Part shown: piece by piece, positions 1 to 11,884 of the stretch
How positions within the stretch are numbered: the first letter of the stretch is position 1
Layout: the number at the start of each line of letters is the position of its first letter
Assembly (NCBI RefSeq): GCF_964355755.1
Contig: NC_092670.1
Span: 30,429,795-30,493,794, forward strand
Source of the DNA: Antedon mediterranea
Taxonomy: Eukaryota; Echinodermata; Crinoidea; Comatulida; Antedonidae
Reading direction: 5' to 3'
DNA: 64,000 nucleotides
Program-made: the position numbers and the translations under genes
The notes under the pieces: model-generated
Told to the model about the DNA's origin: nothing
Seen by the model: only the letters and a program-made list of their open reading frames with translations
Databases searched by the model: none

Positions 1-1440
1 CTTCGGTGCTATGTTCATGTATCGCACTGGATCAGTATGCCTTTCTGCCTGGTGTATGAAAGTTAGGCAAACGTATAGTAATGCACTTGCACTGCCTTTC
101 TTAGCATTAGGAGTAAGGATGCAATATTACAGTGCATTAGACTACTACTGTATCCATTATCATACTGTATTTCAGCTAGAGCTTTCAGTCCCAACCAGAA
201 TGAATGGTGAGCTAAGTACTACAGATTGTTGGCCTTAATTACAAAATTGTAGAGAGCTGTTTTGGAAAAAATTATTTCAACTGTTAGACCATAGAGACAA
301 TACTTTAACATCTATGGTTAAACCACCATCAACATTTTGAAGAAATATTGTGAGGAGATTTTCACTGATTGTTTCATGTGAAACCTATACTTTTTGACAG
401 ACCAGTGTGTACCCTCATATCACAGTATGTCATTTCCACCACCAGGCAACAGTATCTGTTCATGTGCAATAATTTTCATTTTGTTTTCATAAGTGCTTTC
501 AAATACTGTTTCCTGTTCATTTATTGTCAATATTTTAGATCATTTGGTTACCACAAATAGCTGACGATGTTGCATCAAACAGATGTGCTAAATACATTTT
601 TTTAAAGCGTTTAAAAGCAAATAATGTAGTACAGCTAGCTAGATTTCACAGTGTTTGTTATTGTTTGCGTACATTCTACATGTATATATAGTACTGTAGT
701 TACTAGAGTTTTTAAAATTAAATTATTTGCATGCTATTTTTGCATTATATTTATATTTACTTTAATGATGTACCATTTTTCAAATATCAATTTAGTTTGT
801 AGGCCTACCATTGATAGTAGGAAACCATTTTTTTTTTCAATTTAACAGCACTTAAAAGCTAGCGCCTTGCTGAGTGTTTGTTAGTAGGAATTTTTAAATC
901 ATTAAGCCTACTTTTCTAATACTCACCATATTAAAAAAAAGTCACCCATGAGGATTAAACATTTCTATTATATGTGGAAACAATTTCATTATATATTGTT
1001 GAAATACCAGTAAGCAATTATATTTCAGCTGTATATTTAAATTATTCATAGTTTACAGACGGGTTTTAAACAACAAGACAGGAATGTTAGTGTCCTTTTA
1101 AGTTGGTCCCCTGGTTACATCCATCTCTAGTAATTGAGTTGGCAATGTTGCCATCAACCTACGTGTTATGAAAAAGTCATAGATCACTCAAATCATGATA
1201 TGTTTGCTAAACCTTACATATTTATAAACAATCTGCAAATTAGACCAAAAATACAAATTAGTATTCGCCATTGCTGTAAGGATAGTTATAAGCATTACTG
1301 GGCGTTCTGTTGTTCGTTGTTTTTAAATAATTCAGAGTTAATATTTTATAAAATTATATATTTCCAATTAATATTTCTATAATTATAGTGTTTGGAATTT
1401 AAAATAAACAAAGTTTTCAACAATATTTAGATGATTTTTT
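1..1440. other. Non-coding AT-rich stretch
   Basis: No reading frame here shows recognisable protein similarity or a splice-linked exon pattern. The short open frames are what AT-rich sequence gives by chance. I see no clear repeat family in it. Confidence 0.5.
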
Positions 1441-1445
1441 CTTAT

Positions 1446-1622
1446 TTTCCATATTTGATTGGACGATTGTTGGTCACATGGCGTGCAATAGTACGCACTA
1501 TTAACGATTGTTAAATAATACTTTTTCTTTAAATTGTTTTCGTGTAGGAAAAAAAAATATTTTCGCATACAGAAATTTTTTTTGAAGACCATTACTTTAG
1601 AAATCCAACAGCGCCGCTTATT
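1446..1622. repeat. Dispersed repeat, copy 1 (GATTGGACGATTG family)
   Basis: The stretch beginning with tttgattggacgattg and containing gtcacatggcgtgcaatagtacgcactatt is repeated nearly word for word near 8718-8790 and, more diverged, near 16500-16570. A run of A and a cgaaaaaaa-type motif follows in all three, and the copies at 1600 and 8890 share a downstream cagcgcc motif. It is a dispersed non-coding element, probably a MITE or SINE-like unit; I cannot assign a superfamily. Confidence 0.6.
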
Positions 1623-1749
1623 CTGTACTTCCGCCGCGATGATGCAAGTGTGATACTCTCGTATCGTTACAGAAGTACATTTTTGGAGAGATATGTACTA
1701 ATTTAGACCAAAAAAGCATTTCTACACATAAAATTCACATTTATTTACT

Positions 1750-2615
1750 CATCCTTTATAAATATAGTTTCATAGCATAAATGATGGCAAGGATCCTGCA
1801 TAGAGAAGTTTACACTTCTGTTTTCGCAGGACCCTTTTACATAAAAACATAAAACAATAAACACAACATAATAGATAAAAAAAAAACAATTCCTATATAC
1901 ATCAATAAAATGTCTCTTTTTACATATTTTTTGAGTATTTTATAATTCTTGTTAACAATATCTAAGTGATTTCTACAAAGCTCGTTCCATAGTTTCGGTC
2001 CATGTATACTGATAAAATGTTGTCCAGACGTTAACCTAGAGTATGGTTGTTTTATACGCTACAAATATTTCGAAGATTATGGGTAGTATTTTCGTTTCTT
2101 TTGAATATCATTTGGATTCGTCTGGGTAAAACATTACCTTTAATCTGGGCCATGAAACCTAGGACGGTAACTCTGTTGACATCTTGTATGTTAAGTATAT
2201 TTAATCGCTTAAACAGTGGCTCAGAATGTTGCCATGGCTTTTTAAATAAAATAATTCTAGCAGCCTTTTTCTGGAGTTTAAGAAGGGATTCTAGTGTACT
2301 ATCATAAGTACTGCCCCAAATAATGTTTCCATACTGAAGGTGAGGTAGAATTAATGTATGTAAATTTGTTAAAATATAATTAGGAAAAAAATGTCTACTT
2401 TTTCCAATATTCCAATAGACCTGCGTTTTTTTTGCTAATAAGCCTTATATGATTTTTCCAGCAAAGGTTCTCATTTATTACAACCCAAAGAAATGTTACA
2501 TTTTTCTTTTGTTCTAAAGTAATGTTATTCATTTTCAATTCAATGTTGGTTGTAATAATACGCCTTTGGGAAGTTTTAAAGATTACGTAATTTGTTTTGC
2601 TGGTGTTTAATAAAA
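1750..2615 (-). mobile_element. 3' part of a CR1/jockey-like LINE (nested host)
   Basis: Read on the minus strand, about 2612 to 2395 encodes the end of a LINE reverse transcriptase: an LLLNTSKTNYVIF segment (thumb-type LN..KT motif), then F-L-W-V-V-I-N-E-N-L-C-W-K-N-H-I, the usual FLGV-ID..L.W..HI block. Further down (about 2360-2060) other frames give LPHLQYGNIIWGSTYD and a following helix typical of CR1-like C termini, with frame breaks between. The region to about 1750 would be the 3' untranslated part. The upstream half of the same domain lies at 5516-5665, on the far side of an L1/Tx1-like LINE. Degenerate and non-functional. Confidence 0.7.
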
Positions 2616-5515
2616 GTTTTTTTTTTTCTCTTTTATGGCGCAAACACCACTTTTATTCACATTCATATTATCTCATATTACATAAAATCATATTATTTAA
2701 CTTGTAAATGTCGTTCTTAAGTAACATTTTTACATATATGATTTCTGTATTACTCCCTTTTTCATTAATTTTCTTATATTTTGCTATACACTTGACAGGA
2801 TCATCATTATCATCTATCCCGTTTTAAAATAGTTTACACATTTTCATTTGTTTGTTTTTAAAAAACTAGCACCATTTGCATTGCAGTTTTTTTTTTTCAC
2901 TTTTGTTGTGTAACATAAACTGAATATATTTAAAATTAATTCATGCAATATAATATATATATGCTACATTGTATGGTAAAATAAATATAATAAAACACAT
3001 TTAAATCAAACCTACGGCAGTCATATCAACTACATTAGATTTAAAGACCACCCATGGATTTTGACAAAACGGTTTTTTTAATTCATTATATATTTTTATT
3101 TTATAAATAGAATAGGTAGCGATGGTATATAATTGTTTTTTTGTACAATTTCCACTGCCAAGAATGAGCTCTTTAAAAGAGCTTTTACTACCATCAATAT
3201 TTTTAAAAATGTTATCTATATTTCTCCATAAATTCTTGTTACCTGGACATTCAAAGAACATGTGTTTTTCATCGTCAAAGGCATCACAATTATTGCATTT
3301 ACTAGTACTCTTAATATTCCACATATAATCGACTATTGGTAGGAATAGTTCGATTCAACAATTTATAATTAAATTGTGCATATTTTTTGTTTTTTTCATT
3401 TAATACTTTTTGTTTCCAAACTTCTGGCCATTTTATTGTGATTTTAAAGACATTCTCCCATTTATGTATAATACATTGAGGAGGAATATAAATGCTGTCG
3501 ACAAAGTATAAATATGCATCTTTTGTGGTCGTTCCTAAAATTGTATCGATTACGTCACATTTTGTAACATATTATTTACCTGTTTATTGTTTTTCTTAAT
3601 TACATTTATCCACATTTTTGGAATTGCTTCAACAAGTGTAGTGTATTCACTAATCCAATTTCTTTTTATACCCAAATTATTCTTTATTTCACTTGGGTTT
3701 AATAAACGATTAAAGGAAACAACGTGTTTCACTTTTGTAAACCCTGATGAAACCCAATTTTTATAAAATAAAGCCTTGTTATTTATTTTAATATTCTTGT
3801 TTCCCCATACGTATTGTTCAACAATCTGTTCATAATTACTGATAGTTTCAACGTCAACCTTGTTAAAATCGACGCAGCTCTCAATAACTTTTAAATAAAA
3901 TAATGGTATACCTTGAAAGATCTTCTGATTAGTGAGATTTATGCATGACATACTGAATAAAATATTCTCATTACCTATTCTATTGATGTAATGCAAAGGC
4001 AACAATTTCCACCTTACATGTTTTCTCGATAGGAGATTTCTCGCCCATTTAATTTTAAGTGATTTTACTTGTAGTGAGAAATCAGGCATTCCAACGGTTT
4101 ACCAATTAATGTTTTTCTTTTTATTTTTTCTTTTGTTCCATTCCACAAGAATTCATATGACAATTTATTTACTTTCGCGATAACATGGTTAGGTACATCT
4201 ATAATTGAAGCATTGTATATCAATTTTGACAATGCAAGACTTTTTAGAATTGTCACCTTACCATAATATGTTAGATCTATCATTTTCCAAGTATTCAGTA
4301 GTCTTTCAAAGTTTATCATTTTAGCATCCCAGTTTAACTCTTTGCTCAATATGGTATTGTATCCAATATAGATCCCTAATATCTTAATTGGTTTATCTAC
4401 CAATTCAGCTTACCAGGCTTCTCAATTCTATTTCTATTTTTACCTATCCACATAGCGTTGGTTTTATGCTCATTTAAACACATACCAGACACTTTACAAA
4501 ATTCTTTTACAATTTTTACACTCCTACTTATACTTTTGTCATTTCCGACAAACAACACCATATCGTCATTAAGCTGCGCAATACGCACCTCTTCAAAATC
4601 ACAATCTTTTTTAGGAACTGGTATTCCTTTATAGATTCCCTGCTAACAGAATCGAAAGCTTTTTTAAAATCAAGTGATATTATAGCACCTTCTGTTTCTG
4701 TTTCTTCAGTGTAATGAAGAATGTCATTAATCATTTTGTTTATTTGAATTTGAATGAATTTGAAAATTGAAATTTGAATTCGAATATTCTCGCCAGAGAA
4801 TCGACCCTTAATATAGCCTTTTTGATCCTCATTAACTAGCATCTTAATTACGTTTTGAAGTCTTGAACATAGTATGTGAGTCAGAATTTTATAGTATGTG
4901 TTAAGCAATGTAATAGGACGCCAGTTGTCTAACAATTCTTTGTCACCTTTTTTGTACAATAGTTTAATGACACCCCGTTTTTGAGTAGTGCTCATTTCTT
5001 TTTTACAATAACAGTAATTTAAAGCACTACAGACGCTTTCTTTAATTTCTTCCTAAACACATTTATAACATCTACTGTCAAACCATCGCATCCTGGTGCT
5101 TTGTTTGATTTCATACTTTGTATTGCCATTTCACATTCATATAAGGTAACAATACCCTCACATAAACTCTTTTCTTTTTCTGTTAAACATGGTATATCTG
5201 TTTTGTTAAGATATGATTCTATTTCATTAAGAGGAATCTCTTTCTTTGCATAAAGCTGTTTATAAAACCTAACCTCTTCTCGAAGTATATCTTTTGAGGT
5301 TGTTATAATTTCGCCGTTCAATTTTTAAAGACTTTTTATAACCTTTTTATTACCATTTCTTTTTTCTAAATTTAAAAAGTATTTTGTGCTACGTTCACCT
5401 TCTTCTATCCACTTTACCCTTGAACGTACGTATGCACCTTTTGTTTCATTATCATAAATGTTTTCTAACTCTTTAGTTTTTGTTTCAATGTTTATTTCTA
5501 TGGTTTCCACATTCA
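2616..5515 (-). mobile_element. L1/Tx1-like LINE, 5'-truncated and broken
   Basis: Minus-strand frames give, in order, the linker before the RT (RSRVKWIEEGERSTKYF, 5430-5350), the fingers (NKAPGCDG; DNWRPITLLNTYYK; DQKGYIKGRFSGENIR), the first palm aspartate (SLDFKKAFDSVSRES, near 4640), the NDD catalytic pair written LNDDMVLF (near 4560), then the FLG-like block, the W-rich C terminus, and a Cys/His end motif CNNCD...KHMFFEC (near 3270). Several frameshifts separate these. About 70 residues of palm between SVSRES and the KGIP..K segment are missing when compared with the related element at 60.1-63.2 kb, so it cannot be active. The 3' tail reads as A-rich sequence ending at 2616. Confidence 0.85.
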
Positions 5516-5665
5516 TCGTGTTTGCCAATGCGTTCAGGTTATTTCCACACTTGAACCCTGTTGTATCATCGGCAAAGCTAATGAATTCAATCTGTGTACT
5601 TGAGTTACATCCCTATATCGTTTACATATACAAGAAACAACAAAGGTCCCAAAACGGACCCCAAA
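5516..5665 (-). mobile_element. RT palm fragment of the CR1/jockey-like LINE
   Basis: The minus strand carries a G-PLLFLVYVNDI block followed, after a frame slip, by FISFADDTTGFKCGNNLNALANTM. FADD is the catalytic aspartate pair of LINE reverse transcriptase. The logical continuation (LLLNTSKTNYVIF) is found at 2612, directly beyond the inserted L1/Tx1-like element. I therefore read 5516-5665 and 1750-2615 as one older LINE split by a younger one. Confidence 0.75.
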
Positions 5666-5689
5666 GATTCAGAATAATATATTTGATTT

Positions 5690-5900
5690 GTCTTTGGGGT
5701 CAAGGTCAAAGGTCATTCCAGTTTGACATCTAAATTATGCAAATTATCTCTTAATCCATTAGGTATTTTGAATAAGAATGTACAAGTACAAATATAAACA
5801 TGACCCTTAAGATTCTGAATAGCACATTTGATTTTTTATCTTACCCTGGGGTCACTGGGTCAAAGGTCACAATATAAAAAAATTCAAATTATCCTTTAAA
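5690..5900 (-). repeat. Inverted copy of the 145-bp satellite unit
   Basis: This block is the reverse complement of the unit that is tandemly repeated at 7290-8080: both contain, on one strand or the other, taatggattaagagataatt and gaccttgaccccaaagac. It contains two perfect direct repeats of AGGTCA-type half-sites with one base between them (5703-5715 and 5857-5869). Confidence 0.75.
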
Positions 5901-7180
5901 TCAATTTCCATAGTAGTCTTACTACTACTAAAAACATAGCATATACAGTACAGACATTGCAGCAGATTGATGTCTGCACACTGCGCCCACACCCCTCCCA
6001 CCCAGAGACTACTAGGTCAATTTAAAAAAAAATTGTTTATTTATAAATATTATAACTACTAAATGTACATAGTATGAGTAGGTCATTTACTTTATACCAT
6101 ACAGTATAGCTTATTTTGACATTTACTATTACATTTAGGCATACCTACTTTAGTAGACCTACAAAGCTTTTAAGCTTACATTTCTGAAACATTGGTCACA
6201 AAAATGTCTAAATAATTCTTGGGTCGGACTCGATCGTCAATGGAGTTACTTTTTAAGATGTTTTTGCCATACTCTGGACAATTCTCGCTTCACTGAGAAT
6301 TCAGTAAAATTACGTCAGAGTAGACCAATAAACTTAGGTTTCTGATAATTAGTAATTTAAATTATCATCTATCATTTTTTTTTAAATCAAATTATCTACA
6401 ATTAAACTAAGCAACAACAGTTGCAACGAACTAGTTTTGTTAAAGTATACTTTAGTAAGTATCACAATGACTTACTGTCTTACTGTATTCATTACATTCT
6501 CGATTGAAGCATCATTTTGCTAATAAAAGTATTAATAAATACTGTTACTTAATCCTAATATATATTGATACTTTAAAATGTTTGTGTTTAGATAAATTTT
6601 AACATACAGTACACTAATGGTATTTAAATATGAATACAAACTACACTTGTTTTTAATGGCTGGATTTTTTTTAATTTTCATCCATCTCAAACTTAAAAAT
6701 TTAGGGTGTTACGAAAGATTCTAATTTTTTTTTAAAGTATCTTTATATTTGTGTCATTTGAGAGCAGAGGACTCGTTCTTATACTAAAGTAAACTATAGA
6801 CACTTGTTCTAAAGATTTTTAGTTCACATAGTCTCTGTATTCTTAATACACAGAATATGTCATCTTTCACTTCTGCACCCACTTTGGTTAGTACAACATA
6901 ACTTTTCCCAATGTTAAAGTCAGGTTTTACTGTTTCAAGTGGTCGGTTACTGTTTGAACCACATGACCTCCATTTTCACAGTTACAAATTTTGTAAGGGT
7001 AAACAGCCAGGATTGTGTGACATATTTTAGCATAGTGTACTATAATCTAAAAACCACCAAATATAATAAATGTAATTCCTTACAATTAAAACACCTTTCC
7101 TAATAGTCTGATCCCTGAAGTTAACTCAAATGAGCTTTTCAAAATAGATATGAGTTGTTCATAAGTACATCATCCAAATT
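5901..7180. other. Non-coding AT-rich stretch
   Basis: No gene, exon or clear repeat recognised. It lies between the inverted satellite copy on the left and the tandem satellite on the right, so it may be the body of one larger repeat, but the sequence itself gives no further support. Confidence 0.4.
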
Positions 7181-7289
7181 GAAATGAATTCACTTCATAA
7201 TTAGAGTATTTTATATTGTAAGATAATGACATTTTATCTTGACCCAATACAAATCAAATGCAAATCATAAGAACATATTATGTATATTT

Positions 7290-8090
7290 CTATTAAATAC
7301 ATTCTTGTTCAAAATACCTGATGTTTTGAGAGATAATTAGCATATTTTATATGGCATAATTAGATGACATTTGACTTTGACCCCATACAACTCAATTGCA
7401 TCTTTCTAAATATTTAGGGTCATTTTATATTAAATACATTCTTGTTAAAAATACCTGATGTTTTGAGAGATAATTAGCATATTTTATATGGCATAATTAG
7501 ATGACATTTGACTTTGACCCCATATACAACTCAATTGCATCATTCTGAATATTTAGGGTCATATTTATATTAAATACATTCTTGTTAAAAATACCTGATG
7601 TTTTGAGAGTTATTTTCAAATTTTATATAGTGTAATTAGATAACCTTTTGAACCTTGAACCCTAATACAACTCAATTACTGTACATTATTCTAAACCGTT
7701 AGGGTCATGTTTAGGCCTATATTTGTACTATAGTTAAACATTCTTATTCAAAATACCTAATGGATTAAGAGATAATTAGCATATTTTAGAGGCCATACTG
7801 GAATTACCTTTGACCTTGACCCCAAAGACAAATCAAATACATTATTTTAAATCTTTAGGGTAACATTTATATTTGTACTTATACATTCTTATTCAAAATA
7901 CCTAATGGATTAAGAGATAATTAGCATATTTTAGATGTCAAACTGGAATAACCTTTGACCTTGACCCCAAAGACAAATCAAATATATTATTCTGAATCTT
8001 TGGGGTCATGTTTATATTTGTGTTCAATACATTCTTATACCAAATTCTTTATGGTTTAAGAGATAATTGGGGTCAAAGTTGTAAAATGGC
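7290..8090. repeat. Tandem satellite, about 6 units of 136-163 bp
   Basis: The phrase acattcttgttcaaaatacc, followed by a tgatg or taatgg variant and a gaga(t)aattagcatatttta block, starts near 7300, 7436, 7575, 7738, 7886 and 8028. Spacing is 136, 139, 163, 148 and 142 bp. Each unit also carries a gac.tttgac.ttgacccc segment. Units differ by roughly 10-20 percent, so the array is old. An inverted unit lies at 5690-5900. Confidence 0.85.
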
Positions 8091-8229
8091 AGCCATTTTG
8101 ATTTTATGCAAATTAGGTAATTTATAATCGGCAGATCAGGGTAGATTTTGGATATGACAATATCTACATATAGTTGAGTATGTTTCAGCAAAAAAACAAA
8201 CTGTTGCAATTTGTTTGACTGAAAAGTCT

Positions 8230-8700
8230 ATTTCCACTCATCTAACAACCCTCTATAATTTTGTCACCAGATGTAAAAGTGGATGGAACGTTATTTTTGC
8301 CTCCACCTGGATTTATTATATCATTTATAATATTCCATGTTTTTTTTAATTTCCTCTAGTATTGTTAAAAACATTTTCATAATATGATTTCCTTTCATTT
8401 TTGCATGTACACATAAATGACTTATTAAACTCTTTATAAATATCCTTATTTTTAGACGAGGGATGTTTTATAAATTTGTTGTACAACACATGTTTTCTTT
8501 TGCTAGAGCTCTTGAGCTCATCCATGGTTGTTTAAACTTTTTATACATTTTGTAATTTTCTTGAAATTTTTCTTTTTTTTTTAAAGTTTTTATTATATAA
8601 TTCTTTGAAAGTGTTGATAACAGCATTGTAAGCATCATCAGGGTTTGTCCTTGCATATACATTAGCCCAATCAACAGGTAATAAGTCATTTTATATAACA
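8230..8700 (-). mobile_element. LINE linker fragment (downstream of endonuclease)
   Basis: On the minus strand near 8690-8600 the frame NDLLPVDWANVYARTNPDDAYN matches the W..VY...D...AY..F segment found between endonuclease and RT in CR1/RTE-type LINEs. It is followed by a lysine-rich stretch and KHPSSKNKDIYKEFNK in shifting frames. It appears to be the continuation of the endonuclease fragment at 9209-9590, with a repeat inserted between the two. Confidence 0.6.
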
Positions 8701-8703
8701 CCT

Positions 8704-9208
8704 AAATAAATTCCTGTCATTTGATTGGACGATTGTGGGTCACATGGCGTGCAATAGTACGCACTATTAAACGATCGTTTAATAGTACTTTTTGAAACAT
8801 TTTTGTGTACGAAAAAAAAAACGTCTCGCGGATGAAAAAAAATCTAGTACACAAATTATCCTATGATATGGCTCTGTACTGTGAAATACAACAGCGCCAC
8901 CTGTCGTCTGGCCTCAGTTTCGTTTTTCTTTTAAACATTTTGTGTACGAAAAAAAAAACGTTTCGCGGACGAAAAAAAAATCTAGTACACAAATTACCCT
9001 ATGATATGGCTCTGTACTGTGAAATAAAACAGCGCCACCTGTCGTCTGGTCTCAGTTTCATTTGTAAACACCACCGCGAGATATGCAACAGCAGCAGATA
9101 TTTGTGTATGATTTGGACATTATGTACAGTACTAATTTCAACTCGGCTCGCCTCGTTGAAATATAACCTTTCATCATTCACCTCGTGCCATTATTTGTAC
9201 CATTACAC
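8704..9208. repeat. Dispersed repeat, copy 2, with internal 125-bp duplication
   Basis: It begins with the same tttgattggacgattg motif as 1446. A palindromic ttaaacgatcgtttaa follows at 8766. Then a unit of about 125 bp runs twice in tandem (about 8802-8934 and 8940-9062), containing tgtgtacgaaaaaaaa, tctagtacacaaatta and cagcgccacctgtcgtctgg. The block sits inside a minus-strand LINE. A possible ATATA flank duplication is weak because the area is AT-rich. Confidence 0.65.
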
Positions 9209-9590
9209 TCATAAACATTCATTATTTGTATAATATAGTTTATTTATATTTCTTTCGTTTATTGCATATTTATGAGGTTCTATATTCCCGGTTTTTACTT
9301 TAATATGTTTGTCAGGCACGGAGTGGATAATTTGGTATACCGGTAAATGATCAGATATGTCTGAGATTAGTATACCAGATAACATTTGTTCAGAAAGTGT
9401 ATTGGAGAAAATGTTATCAATTAATGAAGATGTGTTGTTTTGTATTCTAGTGGGTCTTGAAATCGATGCTTTATATCGTTTTGTATAATTTTGAATTATT
9501 AATGGGAACATCTCTACAAGACGTGACTGGAAAATAATCCTCGATGGATGAATCGATTGAATAAAATCGATTCTACATTTGTTATTACAA
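9209..9590 (-). mobile_element. LINE endonuclease-domain fragment
   Basis: The minus-strand translation contains ISRPTRIQNNTSSLIDNIFSN and, some 20 residues later, ISDHLPVY. PTRI...LIDNIF.N and SDH.P are the C-terminal motifs of the APE-type endonuclease of LINEs, with the SDH histidine catalytic. The frame can be followed upstream to about 9590 in a second reading frame. The remainder of the endonuclease is absent. Confidence 0.8.
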
Positions 9591-10640
9591 ATAGTTACCT
9601 GGTTAGCGATTTTAAGCCATTATAAGCCATTATAACAGTACGAAAAAGTCCCGTAGAGCCATTAAATAAGAATTAACTCTCTTTCTGCTTCATTGCTGTC
9701 AACAACAAAAATAGTTGCAAAGTTTCTAATTTGTATTAAAATAATATAAATGTTAAACCGGAGCTACCCTTTAAGATTGTCCTTACTCTCAATTACGACA
9801 TTCGTGATATCAAAGATGTTTCGTTTCTAAACTATTCAGTTCAGTTTCATACATGTTGATGTGACTTCACTGGGTCCACGGAAGACTTCCTCATTTTGCT
9901 CTGTTTTTTTTTTCTATTTCTTTTTAATTTTCAATTTTATAAGATATCGATATAACCACATTTATTAAAATTAATTAAATCGTACATAATATTTTTAATG
10001 TATTTATTTAACTGTTTATAGGCCTAAAGGTACTTATTTTAACTCAAGAAGTAATACTAGTTGTCTTGTTTTTCATTTTTCACATTAGGATTTGTATCGC
10101 CGAATAATAAAAATGCAATTTACTAGCCTATTCGAAAGCACAACTGCCAATAAAAAAAAAACACGCTCTTCGAGAATATTTTTTTGTTTTTTCATAAACG
10201 CAGTTTTAAGCCTTCAACATATCGCCAGAAAATTGGATTGAGATTTCAACTACTGTAGGTGTCAAACATGCCACTGTACATTACTTTCATCAATACATAT
10301 TTAATCATTAACAAACTAAAACTTAATATAAAAAAATACATTAGTTTTACACAATAGTTTTTAAATTGTATTTTTTTTACTCTGCAATTCTATTCTCCCT
10401 GATTCCGCCCTTATTATGGAATGGGAATAAACTGTTCTTCGGTTTCTTGAGTCGACGTATTGGACCTGAGTAGAGGTTACCCTGTTACAAAGAAGTTTCA
10501 TTCCCAGTATAGCTTCCTTGCTACTTCTGTTTCACGTGAAAAGCGAACTGAAACCGATGGTTTCTTTTGTCTTCTGGTGGCCTTTCGATGGTCAGATTGT
10601 CGCATCAAACACCTACTTCTTGTCTCAATGCGTTTACGAG
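9591..10640. other. Non-coding stretch
   Basis: AT-rich with homopolymer runs. No coding or repeat signal that I can support. Confidence 0.4.
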
Positions 10641-10654
10641 TTTCTATGTTTGCA

Positions 10655-10781
10655 AGTAATTGTGTTGCGTAGGCCATACAGTTATGCCGCTGGCAGTATT
10701 GGTGAGATGAACAGCAAAGTCTTCGCAGAAAACAACCGGTGCATACGATGTCCCTCCAAAGAACACGTGGCCATCGGTTAT
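10655..10781 (-). CDS. Candidate exon, unknown protein
   Basis: On the minus strand a pyrimidine-containing acceptor (tgtatttcag) ends at about 10782, and an open frame follows reading ITDGHVFFGGTSYAPVVFCEDF and on to a stop near 10650. Its composition looks more protein-like than the surrounding frames, and the plus-strand frames over the same bases look random. I do not recognise the family. It could be the next exon after the two candidates at 12.4-12.6 and 11.9-12.1 kb, but the joins are unproven and no donor was confirmed. Confidence 0.25.
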
Positions 10782-11128
10782 CTGAAATACATGAGGTTAT
10801 AGATAACTAAAATTGTTTTCATTGTCGTCGATCCTAAAGCTTGGTTCCCACTGGAATGCAACGCAAGAATGAAGACATAACGTATTGATACACATGCCGT
10901 AAAAGCATACCGGTAACCTTGCGTGTCACAAGTGAGAACCGGAGATGAACACACGTGCCGTATACGTATATTAAACCAGCGAAGAGTGAAATCACAAATT
11001 CCACTTTTCCCTAAATAAACCCCGTTTTATGCTTTGCCTACGTCGTAACAGTGAGGGGATGCGAAATTGCGTTGTTTACCGTACGTTGCGGCAAGAACCA
11101 AGTTGTATGTTCGTACATGGACGTCTAA

Positions 11129-11307
11129 AGCTTGGTTCCCACTAGAACGTAACGCAAGGACGTAAACGCAACGCAGGCGTTTTAACCAATGACAAGCGAA
11201 GTTATAGACAGTTAGCAATTACAAGCGAATAAGCCATCGCTTGTGATTGGTCAATTCACTTGCGTTGCGTTACGTCCTTGTGTTGCGTCGCTAGTGGGAA
11301 CCATGCT
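11129..11307 (+). mobile_element. Inner MITE, left arm of a 380-bp palindrome
   Basis: A complete 179-bp unit with ends AGCTTGGTTCCCACTAG and CTAGTGGGAACCATGCT, flanked by TAA and TTA. Inside are cgcaacgca motifs near both ends. Its near-exact reverse complement follows at 11333. Confidence 0.75.
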
Positions 11308-11332
11308 TTAAGCGTGGTTCCCACTATACTAA

Positions 11333-11512
11333 AGCGTGGTTTCATACTAGCGACGCAACACAAGGACGTAACGCAACGCAAGTGAATTGACCAATCACAA
11401 GCTATGGCTTATTCGCTTGTGATTGCCAACTGTCTATAACTTCGCTTGTCATTGGTTAAAACGCTTGCGTTGCGTTTACGTCCTTCCGTTAAGTTCTAGT
11501 GGGAACCAAGCT
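11333..11512 (-). mobile_element. Inner MITE, right arm of the palindrome
   Basis: This 180-bp unit is the reverse complement of 11129-11307, including acaagcgaataagcca and gtgattggtcaattcact. The few differences include the altered ggtttcatactag left terminus. Together the two form a hairpin with a stem of about 180 bp and a 25-bp loop. Confidence 0.75.
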
Positions 11513-11884
11513 TACAGCTTCTGGCGACGCAACGTAACGCAACCTACGCAACGTAGGAAAATGCCCTTCCAATAATTGTGTTTGCCCCCGCCTGCGTGAA
11601 ATCAAACCTGCGATTTTTGCAGCACTGTTGCGTCGTCGGTTCCCACTTATTATTACGCAATACATCACTCTGCGTCAATACGTCACCGCGTTGCGTTCTA
11701 GTGGGAACCACGCTTAACATCAGCGACGACGAAATCTGTTAAAGCAAAATATTCTACATTATGCATAAACTAGACCTGACATTACTTTACAGCACAATGC
11801 ACATTGGTTTGTACTATACTGTTTATGATCAAGGGATCAACTATCCACAGTAATGTAATAGATCCTTATCATATACCCCTATGG

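Larger units (their letters stand above)
10838..11714. mobile_element. Outer MITE with TAA target duplication
   Basis: The left end is AGCTTGGTTCCCACT followed by ggaatgcaacgcaag. The right end is the reverse complement of AGCGTGGTTCCCACTAGAA with the same gcgttgcg motif inside. TAA directly precedes the left end (10835-10837) and directly follows the right end (11715-11717). A 3-bp TWA duplication and short inverted ends suggest a non-autonomous PIF/Harbinger-type element. It contains two further copies of the same family. Confidence 0.7.

Noticed and set aside
10460-10802. Plus-strand open frames of 70 and 94 codons
   Set aside because: They overlap each other in different frames and the more protein-like minus-strand candidate exon. 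No splice or family support.
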